A model generated the notes under the pieces. It did no database searches. It was given only the letters and a program-made list of their open reading frames with translations, and was not told where the DNA came from. From Pomphorhynchus laevis (taxonomy: Eukaryota; Acanthocephala; Palaeacanthocephala; Echinorhynchida; Pomphorhynchidae), in contig WNNJ02003839.1 in NCBI GenBank assembly GCA_012934845.2, positions 1-64,000 of the forward strand: a stretch of 64,000 nucleotides of DNA, in the 5' to 3' direction. The position numbers and the translations under genes were made by a program. Positions 34,201 through 49,200 of the stretch are shown one piece after another. Every line of letters starts with the position of its first letter. Position 1 is the first letter of the stretch.

Positions 34201-37200
34201 TTGGACTTGAAGTTTTAAAGTAAAGTCAAGTGTACTAATTTTATTGGACTTATAGTTTTACCTTTTAATTTAATGTGAAATTGGTAATCTAGAAGTATCG
34301 AAAAAATATTAATATTTTAAGAGTATTATCAAAACTGAAAATAAAAGTCATGTTTGTATAACAAATTCTAAATAATAATCAAATCTCTAAAGGCGGATTT
34401 TATCTTAATAAATTAAGAATAACTTTTTATTTCTTGCATTAATCTATTTATTAAGCTATTTATTCTCTTTAGAAATTGTATATATGTAATATCATAGGCG
34501 AATGTTTTTGATATCTTAAGTTGTCTTAAATTGATATATACACAATCTATAACTTTCAATATTAATTTGAATAAATATTTATTTAATAAATTTAATTGAT
34601 TTTTAAAAGTCAACTTACAAACGCAATTAATATCAGCAGATTGTAACAATGCTTATCTCATTTATTTCAGGATTTAACAAATATTACTTTAGAAGAAAAT
34701 CAATATATTAGCTCATTCGTTGATGCGTTAGATAAACTTTCGGAGAAAAAAGGTCAGTATAAAATTACAAATTATGTTTGCACTTCGTCAACATTTTTGA
34801 ACTTATTTGTGGTGAACTTACTACAAATAAGTAAGAATTTATTTGAACTTACTTTCAGTGATTTAAATTTATTTATTCGACTATATGTTAAAATTTAAAC
34901 TTTTAAATTATGAAGAATCATTCGAGCTGGATTAAATAAAGAAGGAAAATTTTATTTGATATTTCAAATAAATAAATAAATAAATTTTATTTGATATTAC
35001 TTTCAGTGATTTAAATTTATTTATAAGACTGTATGTTAAAATTTAAACTTTTAAATTATGAAGAATCATTGGAGCTGGATCAAACAAAGAAGGTACATTT
35101 TATTTGATATTTCGCTAACTTCGGTTAGCATCTTCAGAAAATTATCTTTTTTAAAGTAATTTTCTAAAGATGCTAACAAAGGCTAGCGAAATATCAAATA
35201 AAATCGTCTTCCTTTATTTTGATCCAGCTCGAATAATTCTTTTTTTCAATAATGGATCATTATCAACTCTTTAAAATTATATTCATTGTAATAAGGATAA
35301 TCATTCAAATATCGGCAATCAATTATTGCAATGTTCAAATAAAACTTGATTTATTATAAACAAATTGATTTATTATTAACAAATCTGGGCAGATTCACTC
35401 AAAAGATGAATTAAATCGCTCCGGAGTACTATCTCACTCCGGTGTTCACACAGACAAAATGGAGATTAGCATGTGTCATAAAACGACCCCTGATTTGGAG
35501 AGCCTATGTACATGGTTATCACGATAAATTCTGCGCGAATCGAATTACAAATCATGAACGTTCAGCATCATGCATCTGTTTTTTGTGCAAAAACGAATGA
35601 AATATACAAAAAATAATATAATGCATATATAACATATAATGCATGTCTTTAAATGCTCGATTTTGAAAGAATTATCATTATCGGATATTGATGCTAGAAC
35701 GTTTTAGAAAACATTTGCACAAATGTTTTGTTTTATGCAATTCTGATTTAAATAGTTGAATATTTATCGCGTCTATTTTGAAAAAAACTATAAATTGATT
35801 GTTATTTAGATTGATTCTGTTCTATTTAGTATTTAATAAAATAACGAAACAAAATAAAGTTTTTGATATGTTAGTTTTACTCACACAAGAGTAAAAGTTA
35901 TGAAAGGGTCACTGAGATTAATCAAAACGTCAAATAGATTATTACAGTTTTCGTGCGTGTAAAATGTTTTTAAGACATATAATTTGGCACACGAATGTAA
36001 TTCTATCAGTCTTCAAAATGTCTTTTAGGAATACATTCTAAAATTTTATTGCATGATTCCATTAACGTTTAAGTGTAATGAAACATTTTATAAAAAACTT
36101 TAAATATCTTCAGTGAATAGCGTGTTACTCATTATATAATATTTAAATATTATAATATAATATTTATTATTTAATTATTATTTAAAGTAATATAATTATT
36201 ATTTTTTAAATAAATATAATATTTATTTTTTTGACATTTTTTAAAGTCAAAAAGTTTAATATTATTTTTAAAAGCATTTTTCTCATTGACGGTTTTAAAT
36301 AAAAACACCAAATTAATTATTACAGTTCTCGTGTGGGGAAAAAGCCTTTTAAAACTAACATAAGATGGCACGAATGTAATTCTATCAGGTTTTTAATATA
36401 ATAAAAAATAATGTTTTGATTTCTATTTTGCTAGCATTTTAAGTTTCTCAGCCAATCTTTGTGTTTTTACAAGTCGAGTGTTTAATCTTGTTACTGTATA
36501 AATATTAGTCAAATGACATGTATTAAGATTTCCTAAGTTGTATTTACAAATGAATCAAATTTTAGCCGACATGAATGAAGTTAACAAACTTTGTCTAGGT
36601 GATCTGCATTTGGATTGGAAGCGCTTTCAAGTAAAATGAGTAATTTACATTTATTTATTGTGTTCCTGTTTCGATAGGCAATTTCCACACAACGTAGCAG
36701 TAATTCGCAAAGTCTGCTAGCTCCGAGATTCATATGCATAATGCATTCGATTTCTTTCCACTGCGATTTGGTTGAAAATTCCCAGCATTTATTCAAAGAA
36801 GCTGGTACCGCAACTAACTTATTGTAATAATGTTTTACTAAACAAATATTAAAATCTTTTGTACGCTATTGTTAAGATTTTATCCGATACAATTTGAAAG
36901 TATTTTTCGATCTTGCATTGAATTGCCTAGTCGTTCGAGCTATTGTGTTGCATGCCCTTTACTATGCTGTAACATAAATCAAGTGTTTAATAAGCTATGC
37001 CCAGAAGAAGTAGGTGGTACGCATGTGATTGATTATAGATGCTTGATGAGGTACCTTTTACATTTAGAAAGTTCACCTATCTGACATGATTGTTGGATTC
37101 ATGCATTCATTTCTAAACGAAATATCAAAGGAGCTTAAGAATCTATTCTTTCTTCATTTGAGAGAAGTTATTTCTCGAAAAGAACGGGTATTACTTCGAA

Positions 37201-40200
37201 ACTTTCGTGTTTTATTTCTTTATTTGCATCTTCTATTTAGATTTTAGTAATTAAATAAAAATAATATTTAAAATTAATATTTAAAGTTGATATATACTGA
37301 TTAATTATTAATTAATAATTATAGTATTACATAAATTATAAATAATTTTTTCTTTTTTAATATCAAAATTTATTATTGATGACAGACAATTACAATTTAC
37401 GGGTTACCCGCAAATGGGCTCTTATATTGTTATCACTATTAAACTTAGAACGTTATTTGTGATTTTGTGTGATCATTGATTGTTGCTTTCTGACTCAAAA
37501 ATTATAAATAATGCTTATTAATATTAATAATCCATATTAATAGTATAGTAATATGAATTATATATATTCAATATATATTCAATATATTTGTAAATTTAAT
37601 ATATATTCAATATATTTGTAAATTTAATTTAAAATTTATATGCTATGTAACGACTGTATTTTGATAACGATGGTCTTCCAAAAAATCACAATTACTTTGA
37701 ATTTATTATTTTAAACAATTATTTATTTCAGTATTTCGATAATTAGTGTCTATTGATGAATTATATTATAAAGCAGAATTCAAGTTTTAAAGTTAAGACT
37801 TCTATATCAGTTTAAAGTTAACAACAGTAATCATGGACTATTGTTTCACAATCGAGCAGATTATTAGTATACTTTCGTACTCTACATCTATGAAATATTT
37901 TGATTTCTTCCATATTTGATTTCGTACTTTTATCGTGACCCTGACACACTTTATAAAGTGATAAAATATTCTTTCGAATTTAAAATGTCATTGTTGACTT
38001 CGTCACCATATTTGAAGCTTAAAAGAAATTATCCTAAAACACAAATTTAATCTAGTTGTTATATGATATCTGTAAGATTCTGGTTGGATTTATTACCAAT
38101 CCTTCTTTTGTTTTTTTAACTAACGTGCATAGATTCCAGTATTGATCTTTTTTAAAATCTTAAAAAAGGATTTTAAGGAATAAAAATGTAAAATCATAAA
38201 TTTTTAAGATTACAATGCCTACTCACTTCTAAGATGGCCAAGAGATTAAGGCTTAATACTTAGTAAATAGCATCGAAAAACAAATTTATTTTCTTAACGT
38301 CATAGTAACTAAGAATTTTCTTATTTATCACATAGTTTCTCATTAGTTTGATATACAAAATATTAATATAAAATATTATAATTTATATAAAATATTTTAT
38401 ATTTTATAAAATGCTGCTTTATACTTGATATAAGAATATTAAAATTATAATAACGAATTAATAAATTACATTGAACTCAGTAAAGATTGCGCGGCCCAAA
38501 TCGTTTTGCAACAAAGATCTTTCGATGTTTGCAACGACGTTTTATGTACTGATGTTTTTTAGGCACCGATGCTTAGTTTGGCTCGTTTTCTAGATATTCC
38601 ACCTGAAACCGAGGAGCATCCATCAATTCAAAAGTAACTCTAAAGAGTTTTTGATCTTAACTTTATTTATTATTGTAGCCTAGATCGTCTGGTATTCGCC
38701 GTGCGACAGCTTTGCTCGTCATTGACATCTAATTCGATGTTTGAATGCTGCAGTCACACTTTTAATGTATTTGAATATCTGATATTACAACTTGAGAGCA
38801 GATTTGACAGGTTTTTACTTTCTTTGCACGTTTTATACATACAAATTACTTTAAGATCAATGCTTTCGATGCTGCAATTGGATGTTCCGAATGAAGAAAA
38901 TGTCAATGTCGTTTGTAAACCATCAATGATAAGATTACTTCAAAATGAGTTCAAAAATTTGGTTGAACTTCTTAGTGACTTTGGTAGTTCTTTATTTAAA
39001 ATAAAAATCCTTGAATTGTCTTTTAAATTTAGCTTATGTGGATTGCCTGCGTTTATGCTCAGACGTACTTGTCCGATATCAAGGCAAGAGCGAACTCGTG
39101 TGCTCTGAACATATTCAAAATGCATTTATTAATTGGTATGTAAAGATAACATAGCTTTTATCTTTAAAAACAGGATGCGCCTGTGTATATCTGCACAACT
39201 CTATTGTAGAAATATAAAAATTACCACTTACTTTTTATCAAAAATGACAACAGGTGCTTAAAAAACGTGTTATATACTCTGGTTTTATCACTTTGAAAGA
39301 TTGATAAACTTTAAATTGTTTCATGCCAAACTATATCTAAATAAAGTTTGTGAACTTATCGGTACATAAATTTAGTTTTTTTTCAAGGTATTGTCATACA
39401 ATTGTACTACTTGCATCTGATGGCCGTATTATATTCTCTCCTGTAAGACGATCATTTGTTCTCACCAAAACATCTTCAACGATAGCCGCAGAATTCGACC
39501 CTGAAGAATATACAAGTCCTTTCGGTACGTGTTTTGTACTTTATATTGTATTTGTTAATTAATGATTTTTTAGTTAAATATTGCTTTTATAATTGATTTC
39601 GAATTACTTCTGATAGATCGCAGATGCGTTAACTATAACTCTTTATATTTTTTGAATCTTTATGGGAGATACATTTTGAGAAATACCGATATTTCGAAGA
39701 GCTTAGCAATTTATTTCTTAAGTTGCAACCATTTTGGTGTTTCTTGAATATCTTTAGCATTTCTTAATTGTCTATAGTTACAAAATAATACATTTTTGCA
39801 ACGTGAGTTTGTGAACAAAAAAATTAAAGACCTTAAACACACAAAGTGGGAAGAAGCAATGCCTTAAAAAAGTTTGAGATCTAATATACGTACACTAATT
39901 ACAATCTGAAGAAAATACAATACAATACGCGATGGATCGAAAGCAACCTCAACCTCTCAATAAACGGTATATGAAGTGTGTGGGAAGCTTTACTAATACT
40001 GACCTATGCATTTCAGCCTGCTGTTCTATTTGCAACGGAACTTTTCGGCTCACCAGAGATGATTTATTAAGGGTGCACGGTCCAATTGTTATGCGTTGTT
40101 TGGGTTCCAGACAGCTTCCGGCTGCTCCCACGTCGTCGACCTAATTGCCCTCTACTCTACCCAGTCTAACGACAGTTGAGAACAACTCTGTGTATTCGAT

Positions 40201-43200
40201 TAATATTCACAGTGGCGACAATGACGTAATTGATCCAATCGTTCTTCTGCGTAAAGTTTGGCAAATGCCCACGACCACAATCAAGCGAATACCTTGGAAC
40301 TTAAGACGCAAGCCTCTGAGTTGTTGTCTGGGTTGATCAACAAAGCCCTCTACTCACGGACTGTTTACGATTTGCGCTTCTGCTATGCTTCCCCAAATTA
40401 TGCCTGTGCTCATCAACAGGACAGATTAAGGGTCGAGCTCACATCGGTTCTAGAATTGGCCAACGACTGGAATGGTTTGCTGATGGAAAGGTGGATTAGT
40501 GTTTGAGTGGTCTGCTGAATCAGAGTAAATCCCCGTATTCTCGAAACTCTTCATCCGTCAATCGCCTCTGCAAAGAGGTTATCGAACTTGTAAGGGGCGG
40601 AAACTACAGGAAAGCCATGCGACGACTCACATCAAATGGGATTTGTGAAACATCTAATGTTACGCTAGAGGCATTAATGCCGTTGCATCCAAACGGTTGT
40701 GTTCATCAACAGGTACATTCTCCGCCTATTTGTTTGCCTTTGTCAGTGGATTCGGATACCGTTGAGGCTGCTATTCTTTCATTTTCCCCGCAACGTCGCC
40801 TGGATGCCTGGGATTGCGCGCAGAACATCTTCGTGATATGATGTCAGTTGATCACGGTGTCCTACTAAATAAGCTCACTCTTCTAGTTAACCACATGGTC
40901 GCTAGACTGGTGCCTGTTGATGTCGAACAATTCATAGCGAGTGCTAATCTTTTAGCACTAGAAAAGCCTGATGGAGGGATTCGTCCCATCGCCGTAGGAG
41001 AAACTTTGCACCGCTTATGTTCGAAATGTGTATGCATTAAGCTCCGACAGCGTTTTGCAGATACTCTTCTTCCTCACCGGCTTGGAGTTGCTCCTCCAAA
41101 CAATATGGATCAGATCTCGCAACAGGTTAAACGGTTAGAAAATCTTCATCGGGAAGATAAAGACTGGGTTTGGGTTAAACTTGATTTAAAAAACGATTTT
41201 AACAACATTGATCGCGTGTCTATCATTAATGTTGTAGACAAATATTACCCTGAAATCTCAAATTGGGTTCGTTTGTTTTACGGCCAGAATTTCTGCCTAC
41301 GGTTCGGTCAATTGGAACCTCTTCAATCGGCGTACAGTGTTCAACAGGGCGATCCCCTCGGACCTTTTCTATTTTGCCTCGCAATACAATCCATAATAGT
41401 TTCTATTAGTGGTGTCGATGGTATATTCTTCAATCAATGGTACTTGGATGATGAAATCGTGGCGGGTACTACAGCTGCTGTATCTGAATTTCTCCTCTTC
41501 ATTTCAACGGATTTTTCTGACATTGGAATGACAGTTAACTGGAAGAGACTGAAGTCATTGGGTTCGCGGAGTCGACAACTACAATCAAGGAAATATGTTC
41601 ATGCGTGTCAAACATAAATTCAACTGGCGGTTTCTCTCTTCTCGGGGTTCCAGTGGGGTCGGAAGAGTTTTGCTCCGACTTTCTAATTGAAAATATTCTT
41701 CTACCACTTCAGCGCGATCTAGACAGGCTGGAATTGTTGCCAGACCCGCAAATTGCCTTTACCTTATTGCGCTCATGTACGTCCTCCAGCCGTGCCAATC
41801 ATATCATGCGCACAGTTGATCCGGTTTTTGCCGAAGAGTTCTTTCGGCTGTTCGTTAATTCGATCAGGGATGCGTTTATCGCAATTACATCAGTCCAAAC
41901 TAACTTCAAGTCATGGCAAAAAGCTTGCTTACCTCTGAAATTGGGGGATTGGGTTTACGCAGTTGTAAGCAGCACTCTGGACCGGCTTTCGTTGTCGGGG
42001 TTCATATGGTCGCAGATCGTTTGTCGCTTGATCCTAACTCATTTCCTAGTTACGTGAACGCCATGACATCTATTCAAGTACCTCCAGACGACAATGTGGA
42101 TAAGCTGCGCAGTAGACAAGCTTATCTTTCGAAATTCATTAATGACCGAACCAGAGAAACCCTTATAATGGAATCAGACTCCTTTAATGCGTCGAGACTT
42201 TTGGCAATATCGTGCCCACACGTATGTTCGTGGTTGCAGGCTGTACCCAACAAGATAACTGGTATGTGCTAGGCCCCAAATGAATTTTGTGCTTTACTAC
42301 GCCTTTGGGTAGTCTTGCCATTTCACTGTGATGATTACCGATGTAGACTTTGCCTAAGACCTGCAGATAAGTACGGCTACCACACTTTAACTTGTCAATT
42401 TGGTGGATTTTCTGGCATCCGGCATGACGGTATTCGAGACACTATATTCCAAGCTGCTACCTCGGCTGGTATGAGAGTAGCCCGCGAAGTACCTCATCTT
42501 ATTAGAAACTTACGCGAAAGGCCAGCGGACATTCTCTTTTATGGCGATCCCCCACAAGCTGTAGATTTTGCGGTGACGAATCCACAACAAAATTCAGTCG
42601 TCAAAATGGCAGTACTCATCCCCGCATATGCAGCTAACAAATATACGGTATCCGTTAAAGTTAGGAAATATAGGCGCAAGATGGAGGACAGCGGTTATAG
42701 TTTCGCGGCAGCAGTGATCGAAACCTACGGAAGGTGGAGCAGCACTGGGGAAAAACTAATTCGGAATATATCCCGGTCCATGTCACAGCGAAACGGTGTT
42801 TCATTCTCCAAGGCGGTATCACAGTTGTTTCAGCGAGCTTCAATAGCCCTCATGCGAGGTAACGCGAAAGCAATACTTAAGAGCTTGGACGATATTGGGC
42901 GACCTCTTCTGGAGAAGGAATTGGGACCATGTGATGATCCAGAAATGCGATTTTTCTCTAACGACGAACCTGTGATCATCATATCTAACGACTCTACTGA
43001 CCTATCAGGCAGGACGAGTTCTGTTGGAGTTATGCCTTCATTTCGTAGTGCCTCCAGCCTGCGACGATACGATTTCCCCATCAATCAAACGTCTTAATAT
43101 AATTGAAATGCCTTCATCCAGTCTGATATATGATGGTCAAGAACAACATCTAGAGTCGATACAGACTTGTCAGAGAAATGATAATGGCATTGGAGCTGGG

Positions 43201-46200
43201 CTGAACATAGCCGCACCGTGCAGACGACACTCTTGCGAACACATTCGATCTCCGGCGAGCTTTGGGTTCCCTATTTCAATTGGACGTCCGGATTTGACGA
43301 GTGGGCTGGTCTATTTCAAAGATTCATTCGATGGCGATGGTCCGCTGAAAGAATGGGTTATCCCTTCAAAGCCGGACAAGCCACAAGGCAATTTGTAGTT
43401 GCCACAAAGAAGTACTCCAATGATCTTTAGATTATACAGTCTTTGATTATTATTTTTGCTAGATGTTTTCCTAATTCAGAAATGCTTTTTTATATTAAAT
43501 ATTAATATAAAATTAAATATTAAATATTTTTAATATATAATATTTTTATTCATGACGTTGCTTTAACATTATTTATTACCCAACAGCAGTACGCTACATT
43601 TCAGTATTGATGGACCTCATTAGCTACTGATTCAATACCTACGTTTCACGTTTTGGTTCTTATAATATTTTTGGCGATCACTTGACTCGTCTGCTCTATC
43701 GACTATTAGATTTAAGAACGTTTTGCAACTTTGACTTAAATCATTTCTGATTTCAAATTTAATCAGCGTTGGTAAGGAAAAATCAATATTCAATTTGAAA
43801 ATTTAACTATTTTCATAATGAATACAATTATCAAACTGCTCATCTATAGCTGACATCTATGAACTGACAATCACCGGACTATTTGCAAATTTAATTGAAA
43901 TTATTTCTGATTTTAAATTAAATCAGCGTTGGTAGGGCAAGGTATTACCTTCAATCTTAACGATTACTATTATCAAGCTAGTCATCTATAGTTTGTTTCT
44001 GAATTTTAAGTTGATATACCTGTGCAGTGATTGTTATCATTAAAAATTTGATGACTATTTTTTTATTCTGCACGCTACTGTTATCCTGTCTATAATCTAA
44101 TTCAACACTATTACGTCACATATCAGTGTTGGTAGACTTCATCAGACACTGATCCAATACCAACGTTGCTTCAATCTTATCTACAGGCCAACAGCAGTAC
44201 GCTACATTTCAGTATTGTTAAATCTAATTAGTTGCTGGTCTTATACCTACGTTTCGGTTTTTATAATATGTTTTAGCAATCACATGACTCGTCTACTATA
44301 TCGACTATTAAATTTAAGAAAATACTATTCACTTAACATTTTGCAACTTTAATTGAAATTATTTATGATTTTAAATTAAATCAGCGCTTGTAGGAGAAAT
44401 GCAATATTCAATTTGAAAACTTAACTATTTTTGTAATTAATTACCATTATCAAACTAGTCATCTAGTTTTAAGTTGATAATAATGTGCAGTCATTGTTGC
44501 AATTGAAATTTTGATGACTATTTTTGTTTGACACGTTGCTTCAATCCTATCTATAAGAGATCATCAGCTACATTTCAATATTCGTGTTAATGTATTTGCA
44601 AGTAATTGCAAATATCTATATTATCTATACCTTTTTTATTGATATATTTGTTGATTTTTTAAATTGAAAGCTGCATTTTTCCATAGCAACGCTTATTTAA
44701 TTTTCAAAATGTTAAATGAAAATGTTTCATTAAATTTCATGGTAAATACGGTCCTTGGGTTGAACAATTGCCATCTAACATTAAATAAACTGAAATATTG
44801 AATAACAAGTATTGAATTAATATTACAGTCCAGATCAGTTGTACAATACCTATTTATAATGTAAGCATTGGATTATATATATCATAATATAATATATCTT
44901 AATATTTTTAATATCTTTATGGATTGTTTAATTTATGTTTTATTTTTAATTATACAAATTCTAATTTGCATTTCTTTGTTGGTTTTATTTGTATTATTTC
45001 TAATTGAATTTTATAAGCAAACTTAGAGCGCAATAGAAATGTTTTTGAAAATAATTAATCATCATAAAATATTTATCGCCTTAGAATTGGAAGCCCTTAT
45101 TGAGGTTCTTGGTTCCGATGGTGTTCAAGCACTTACTTCTCAACTTGTTCGAACATGCGCTTCGGAATATGATGCATTGCTTGTAAGAATATCTCCTTTT
45201 AAAGCTGCCATCATTGCTATCTTTAATTTCTAGATTCTGGCTCGTCAAAATATCGACCTTTTGAAGACATCTGAACTGGATCCTGATTCAACACTTGAGT
45301 GGTTAAAAACCTTAAAGTCATCTCAACAGGGTAAGTTGCAAACAATTTATAAAGCAAAATCTGATAACTCTTTTAAATTCTTAAACAATTCTTTAAAATT
45401 CAATTCAATCGACATTTTTACAACATTTTTTTAATTCATCCACCAATTAGAAACTTATAAGTTTCTAATTCATAAATTTTCTTTTGATATCACTTAATAT
45501 GTTTACAGTAGATATTAGTTATTTATATTTGATAACTCTTGTTATTTGTTATTTCATCAAATTATCTTTTATCAACATACATATATTATCAACGTATCTA
45601 TTATCTACATCCGGCTTCAAAAACATATTTTCGTAAATATATTGTGTTTAAATACAAATACCATATATAAACACCATTATAAAGTGTTTAAATATATAAT
45701 AAATGCTATATATACCAAATATACATGTTATAATAAATCGTTCCTTTCACTGACTATTAAATTAGAAGTAAAATATTAATGTAAATTTAGAGTTAATTTA
45801 TCAATAATCATTAAAGCTGAATCAAAGATAAGAAGAACTTATTTTTGATATTTCGCTAACTTAGCATCTTCAGAAATTTTTTTAAAGATGCTAACAGAAG
45901 TTAACGAAATATCAAAAATAATTTTTTCTTTCCTTTGATTCAGCTCCAATAATTATTTATCAATAATGGATCGGTATTAACTATTTAAAAAGTTAATCCA
46001 TCTCTAAATTTATTAAATGTATCACTAAATTTCTATCTGTTTATTAATACAATTTAAAACTTTTATTTTTTTTATTAAAATATAAAATTTATTTATAATT
46101 ATATATAAAAAGACAATTATTTATAATTTAAAACCAAAACACAAGCGCAATCTTATATATGTTTTTTACAATTGATCAGCGAATTCTAATGGCAACAAAC

Positions 46201-49200
46201 GTAATATTGTCGTAATAATTTACTCTAAATAAGAGTTTTATTACTCTAAATTAGAGTTTAAATATAATCGATGTACTTTTCAATTCATCACACATATTTG
46301 TTTAGTCCTATAATTCTTATTATGCTTTCTTGCTGTATACGTTTTTGCAATTTTTTGTCTTGCTCTTTCGTTAATTACACTTTACAATTAAATTTGAAAG
46401 TACAGGTTAATGCATTAATTGAACCTACAGAATAATTAAAATCCTAGTGGTATGTAAGGTTTATATTCAATTGTTTTTAGACTCCAACCTATACATACCT
46501 ATATATTTTAATACCTATTATTGTTTACAATGTTGGTTGATTGCCGTTTACGGCTGTTTTGACGGATCATATGAAAAATGTAAAAGAACATGAGAACACA
46601 TGTTTCTGGTATGGTGTCATTTTATGCTCTATGCTCGACTCATTGAAGAATTCAAATATATTATTGTCGTCATTAAATTAATCAGTCATCAAAATACGCT
46701 GTCGTGAATATCATGATTTATATTATTTTATGGGTTATAAATTTATTAAATGAATATATTTAATGAATATTGTTTTTTAAAGTAAATAGTCAATTCTAAA
46801 ATATTTTGACGAAAATGACGAGAAAGCATTAGACAGTATAATAAAATATTAGTTAGTATTAGACAGATACTATTACAGTATTATGATAATATTGTGTAAT
46901 TATATGAAATAATATTATAATATTAATATTATAATATCGTATTATTACAGTATCAATGATTGTAATAATTATAATATTGTGTTGTATTATTTATATTAAA
47001 ACTAAAATATAAAAATTTAACAAATACTTTATTTACTTTGTTAATAATTAAATTATATAATTCCTATAACGTTTTTTACAGTGTTTTATTAGAATTAACA
47101 TAATAATATCTATAAATAAAAATAAATAATATTAAATAAATAATAATATAATATCATAATTAATTTAATTAATTAATTTAATAAGAATATACTGGTAACA
47201 TTTAGAAACAGATTTTTTCAATAAAATTACAAATTAATGCTTAAATTTTTAAAATTATTAAATTAGCTTTTACTAATGTCATGAACGTCCAAAAACATTG
47301 AGTTTACTTAAATCATTCATGCCTTGCATAACTTGAAATAAATTGCTGTTATTGTGTGATTTACTGCGAATTTCGCAGTCTATATCCGTTTTTTACAATT
47401 TAGCAACTTAAATTATTCTAGCTCTACTCGATGTTTAATTAATTTAATACCTTTGATAGTAAAAACGCTAAATGGCTGTCTTTTTACCGTTAATTTCTTA
47501 GATGTTGTAACTGAAGAGTTTATAATATTGGCGGCAGTTATTAAGCATCTAAAAACAATTGGTGTGGCTTTACAATTACGACAACTTATTCAACTTAGCA
47601 GAAAAAGTGTAAGTGTTTTATTATGCCCTGGAATATTAGTTACAAAATTGCTTTCAGTATATATAATTTGTTGTTACACCTGCCCTGTGACACACAATGG
47701 TGTACTCATTAATAAATCACTATGTTTTCCTTATGAAGAGGCATAAACACCAGGCAGCATTCTATATATCCTCATCAGACTAAGAAATAGAACCGAATTA
47801 TTCTTGCATTATTCAAAGTCGCTATGTATGCCCAGTCATTCTATGTGTGACGACAAACTTCACAACGGTATACGCATTTCGCTCTAATGGAGCTCATTAG
47901 TACCGTGACTTTGATAATCATCCAATCATCCATAGGCACCTTAACACACGCTTAAACAGTGTTTAAAGCTCGAAAAACAGAACTACCCTTAATCTGAATC
48001 ATCAGAGGGAATTCAGCATAAGCTCGGTGCATGGCAGTGCGTATTGCAGTTTAACTATACGTAGCGACTTTGAATATTGCGAGAAAAATTCGGTTCTATT
48101 TCTTGGTCTTATGAGGATATATAGGATGCTGACTGGTGTTTATGCCTCATCATGAGGAAAACATTGTGATTTATTTATTGGTACATCATTGGGTGTCCTA
48201 GGGCAGGTGTAACAACAAATTATATTGTATATATACTTAATACAAGATTCAAGTCAACAGAGCAGTAGTTCATAACCTTTATAGTACTGTAACCCGTTTA
48301 ATGCAATTCCCAACAGTGTTGTGGCGACCCCATCCGTGAAATCTTTGTTCATAGACCTAAGTAACTTTTGCTAATGTTATAAATCGTAATTATAATGTAA
48401 ATATCTGATATAAAAAATGCATTCTCAATGTTAGAATCTAAACTTGTAACTTTTCCTGTGATGTCTCATTAAAATCTTCAAGTTTGAATGTGAATAGACT
48501 TCTAACATATGCAAACTGCATGCTCGGAATATTTGGAAAGCACAGAAATTACCATTATTTTCTGTTTGTATTGTTCAATTCCATTTCCTCATAGAAAACA
48601 GATCAGGTTAGCAACATGTAAATTTTATTTTCGTTCAATTTTGCTTGCCAAAACTGAAGTATCGTTTAGAAGGATCGAATATTTTCAGATAAATTAATAT
48701 TTTCAGATCTATAGGCACCTTAACAAACGCTTAAACAGTGTTTAAAGCTCGAAAAACAGAACTACCCTTAATCTGAATCATCAAAGGAAATTTAGCATAA
48801 GCTCTGTGCATGGCAGTGCGTATTGCAGTTTAACTATACGTAGCGACTTTGAATATTGCGAGAAAAATTCGGTTCTATTTCATGGTCTGATGAGGATATA
48901 TAAGTCTGCAAATATATAAAATATAATTTGTTGTTACATCTGCCCTGGGACACTCACTGGTGTACTCATAAATATATCACTATGTTTTCCTCATGAAGAG
49001 GCATAAACACCAGGCAGCATTCTATATATCCTCATCAGATCAAGAAATAGAACCGAATTATTCTCGCAATATTCAAAGTCGCTACGTATTCCTAGTCATT
49101 CTACGTGTGACGACAAACTTCAACAACTGTATACGCTTTTCGCTCTTACGGAGCTCATCAGTACCGTGATTTCAATAATCATACATAGGCACCTAAACAC

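Larger units (their letters stand above)
39890..43440 (+). mobile_element. LINE with restriction-like endonuclease (R2/R4/Hero-type), in a Hem intron
   Basis: A single-protein-type non-LTR retrotransposon in the sense orientation of Hem, inside intron 21. In order it has an N-terminal C2H2-like zinc finger (39,932-40,144), a linker, RT (40,814-41,617), a thumb (41,605-42,272) and a C-terminal CCHC knuckle plus restriction-like endonuclease (42,315-43,097). The frame is split five or six times, so it is inactive. Exact clade unresolved. It is less AT-rich than the intron around it. Confidence 0.8.

Noticed and set aside
33785-34262. CRISPR-like array of regular repeats
   Set aside because: Eukaryotic, AT-rich, no unique spacers, and variable 43/64-bp units; it is a minisatellite.
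48895-48905. CTGATGAGG on the plus strand in the hammerhead repeat as another ribozyme
   Set aside because: It is part of the inverted-repeat arm; no GAAA or stem pairing follows.
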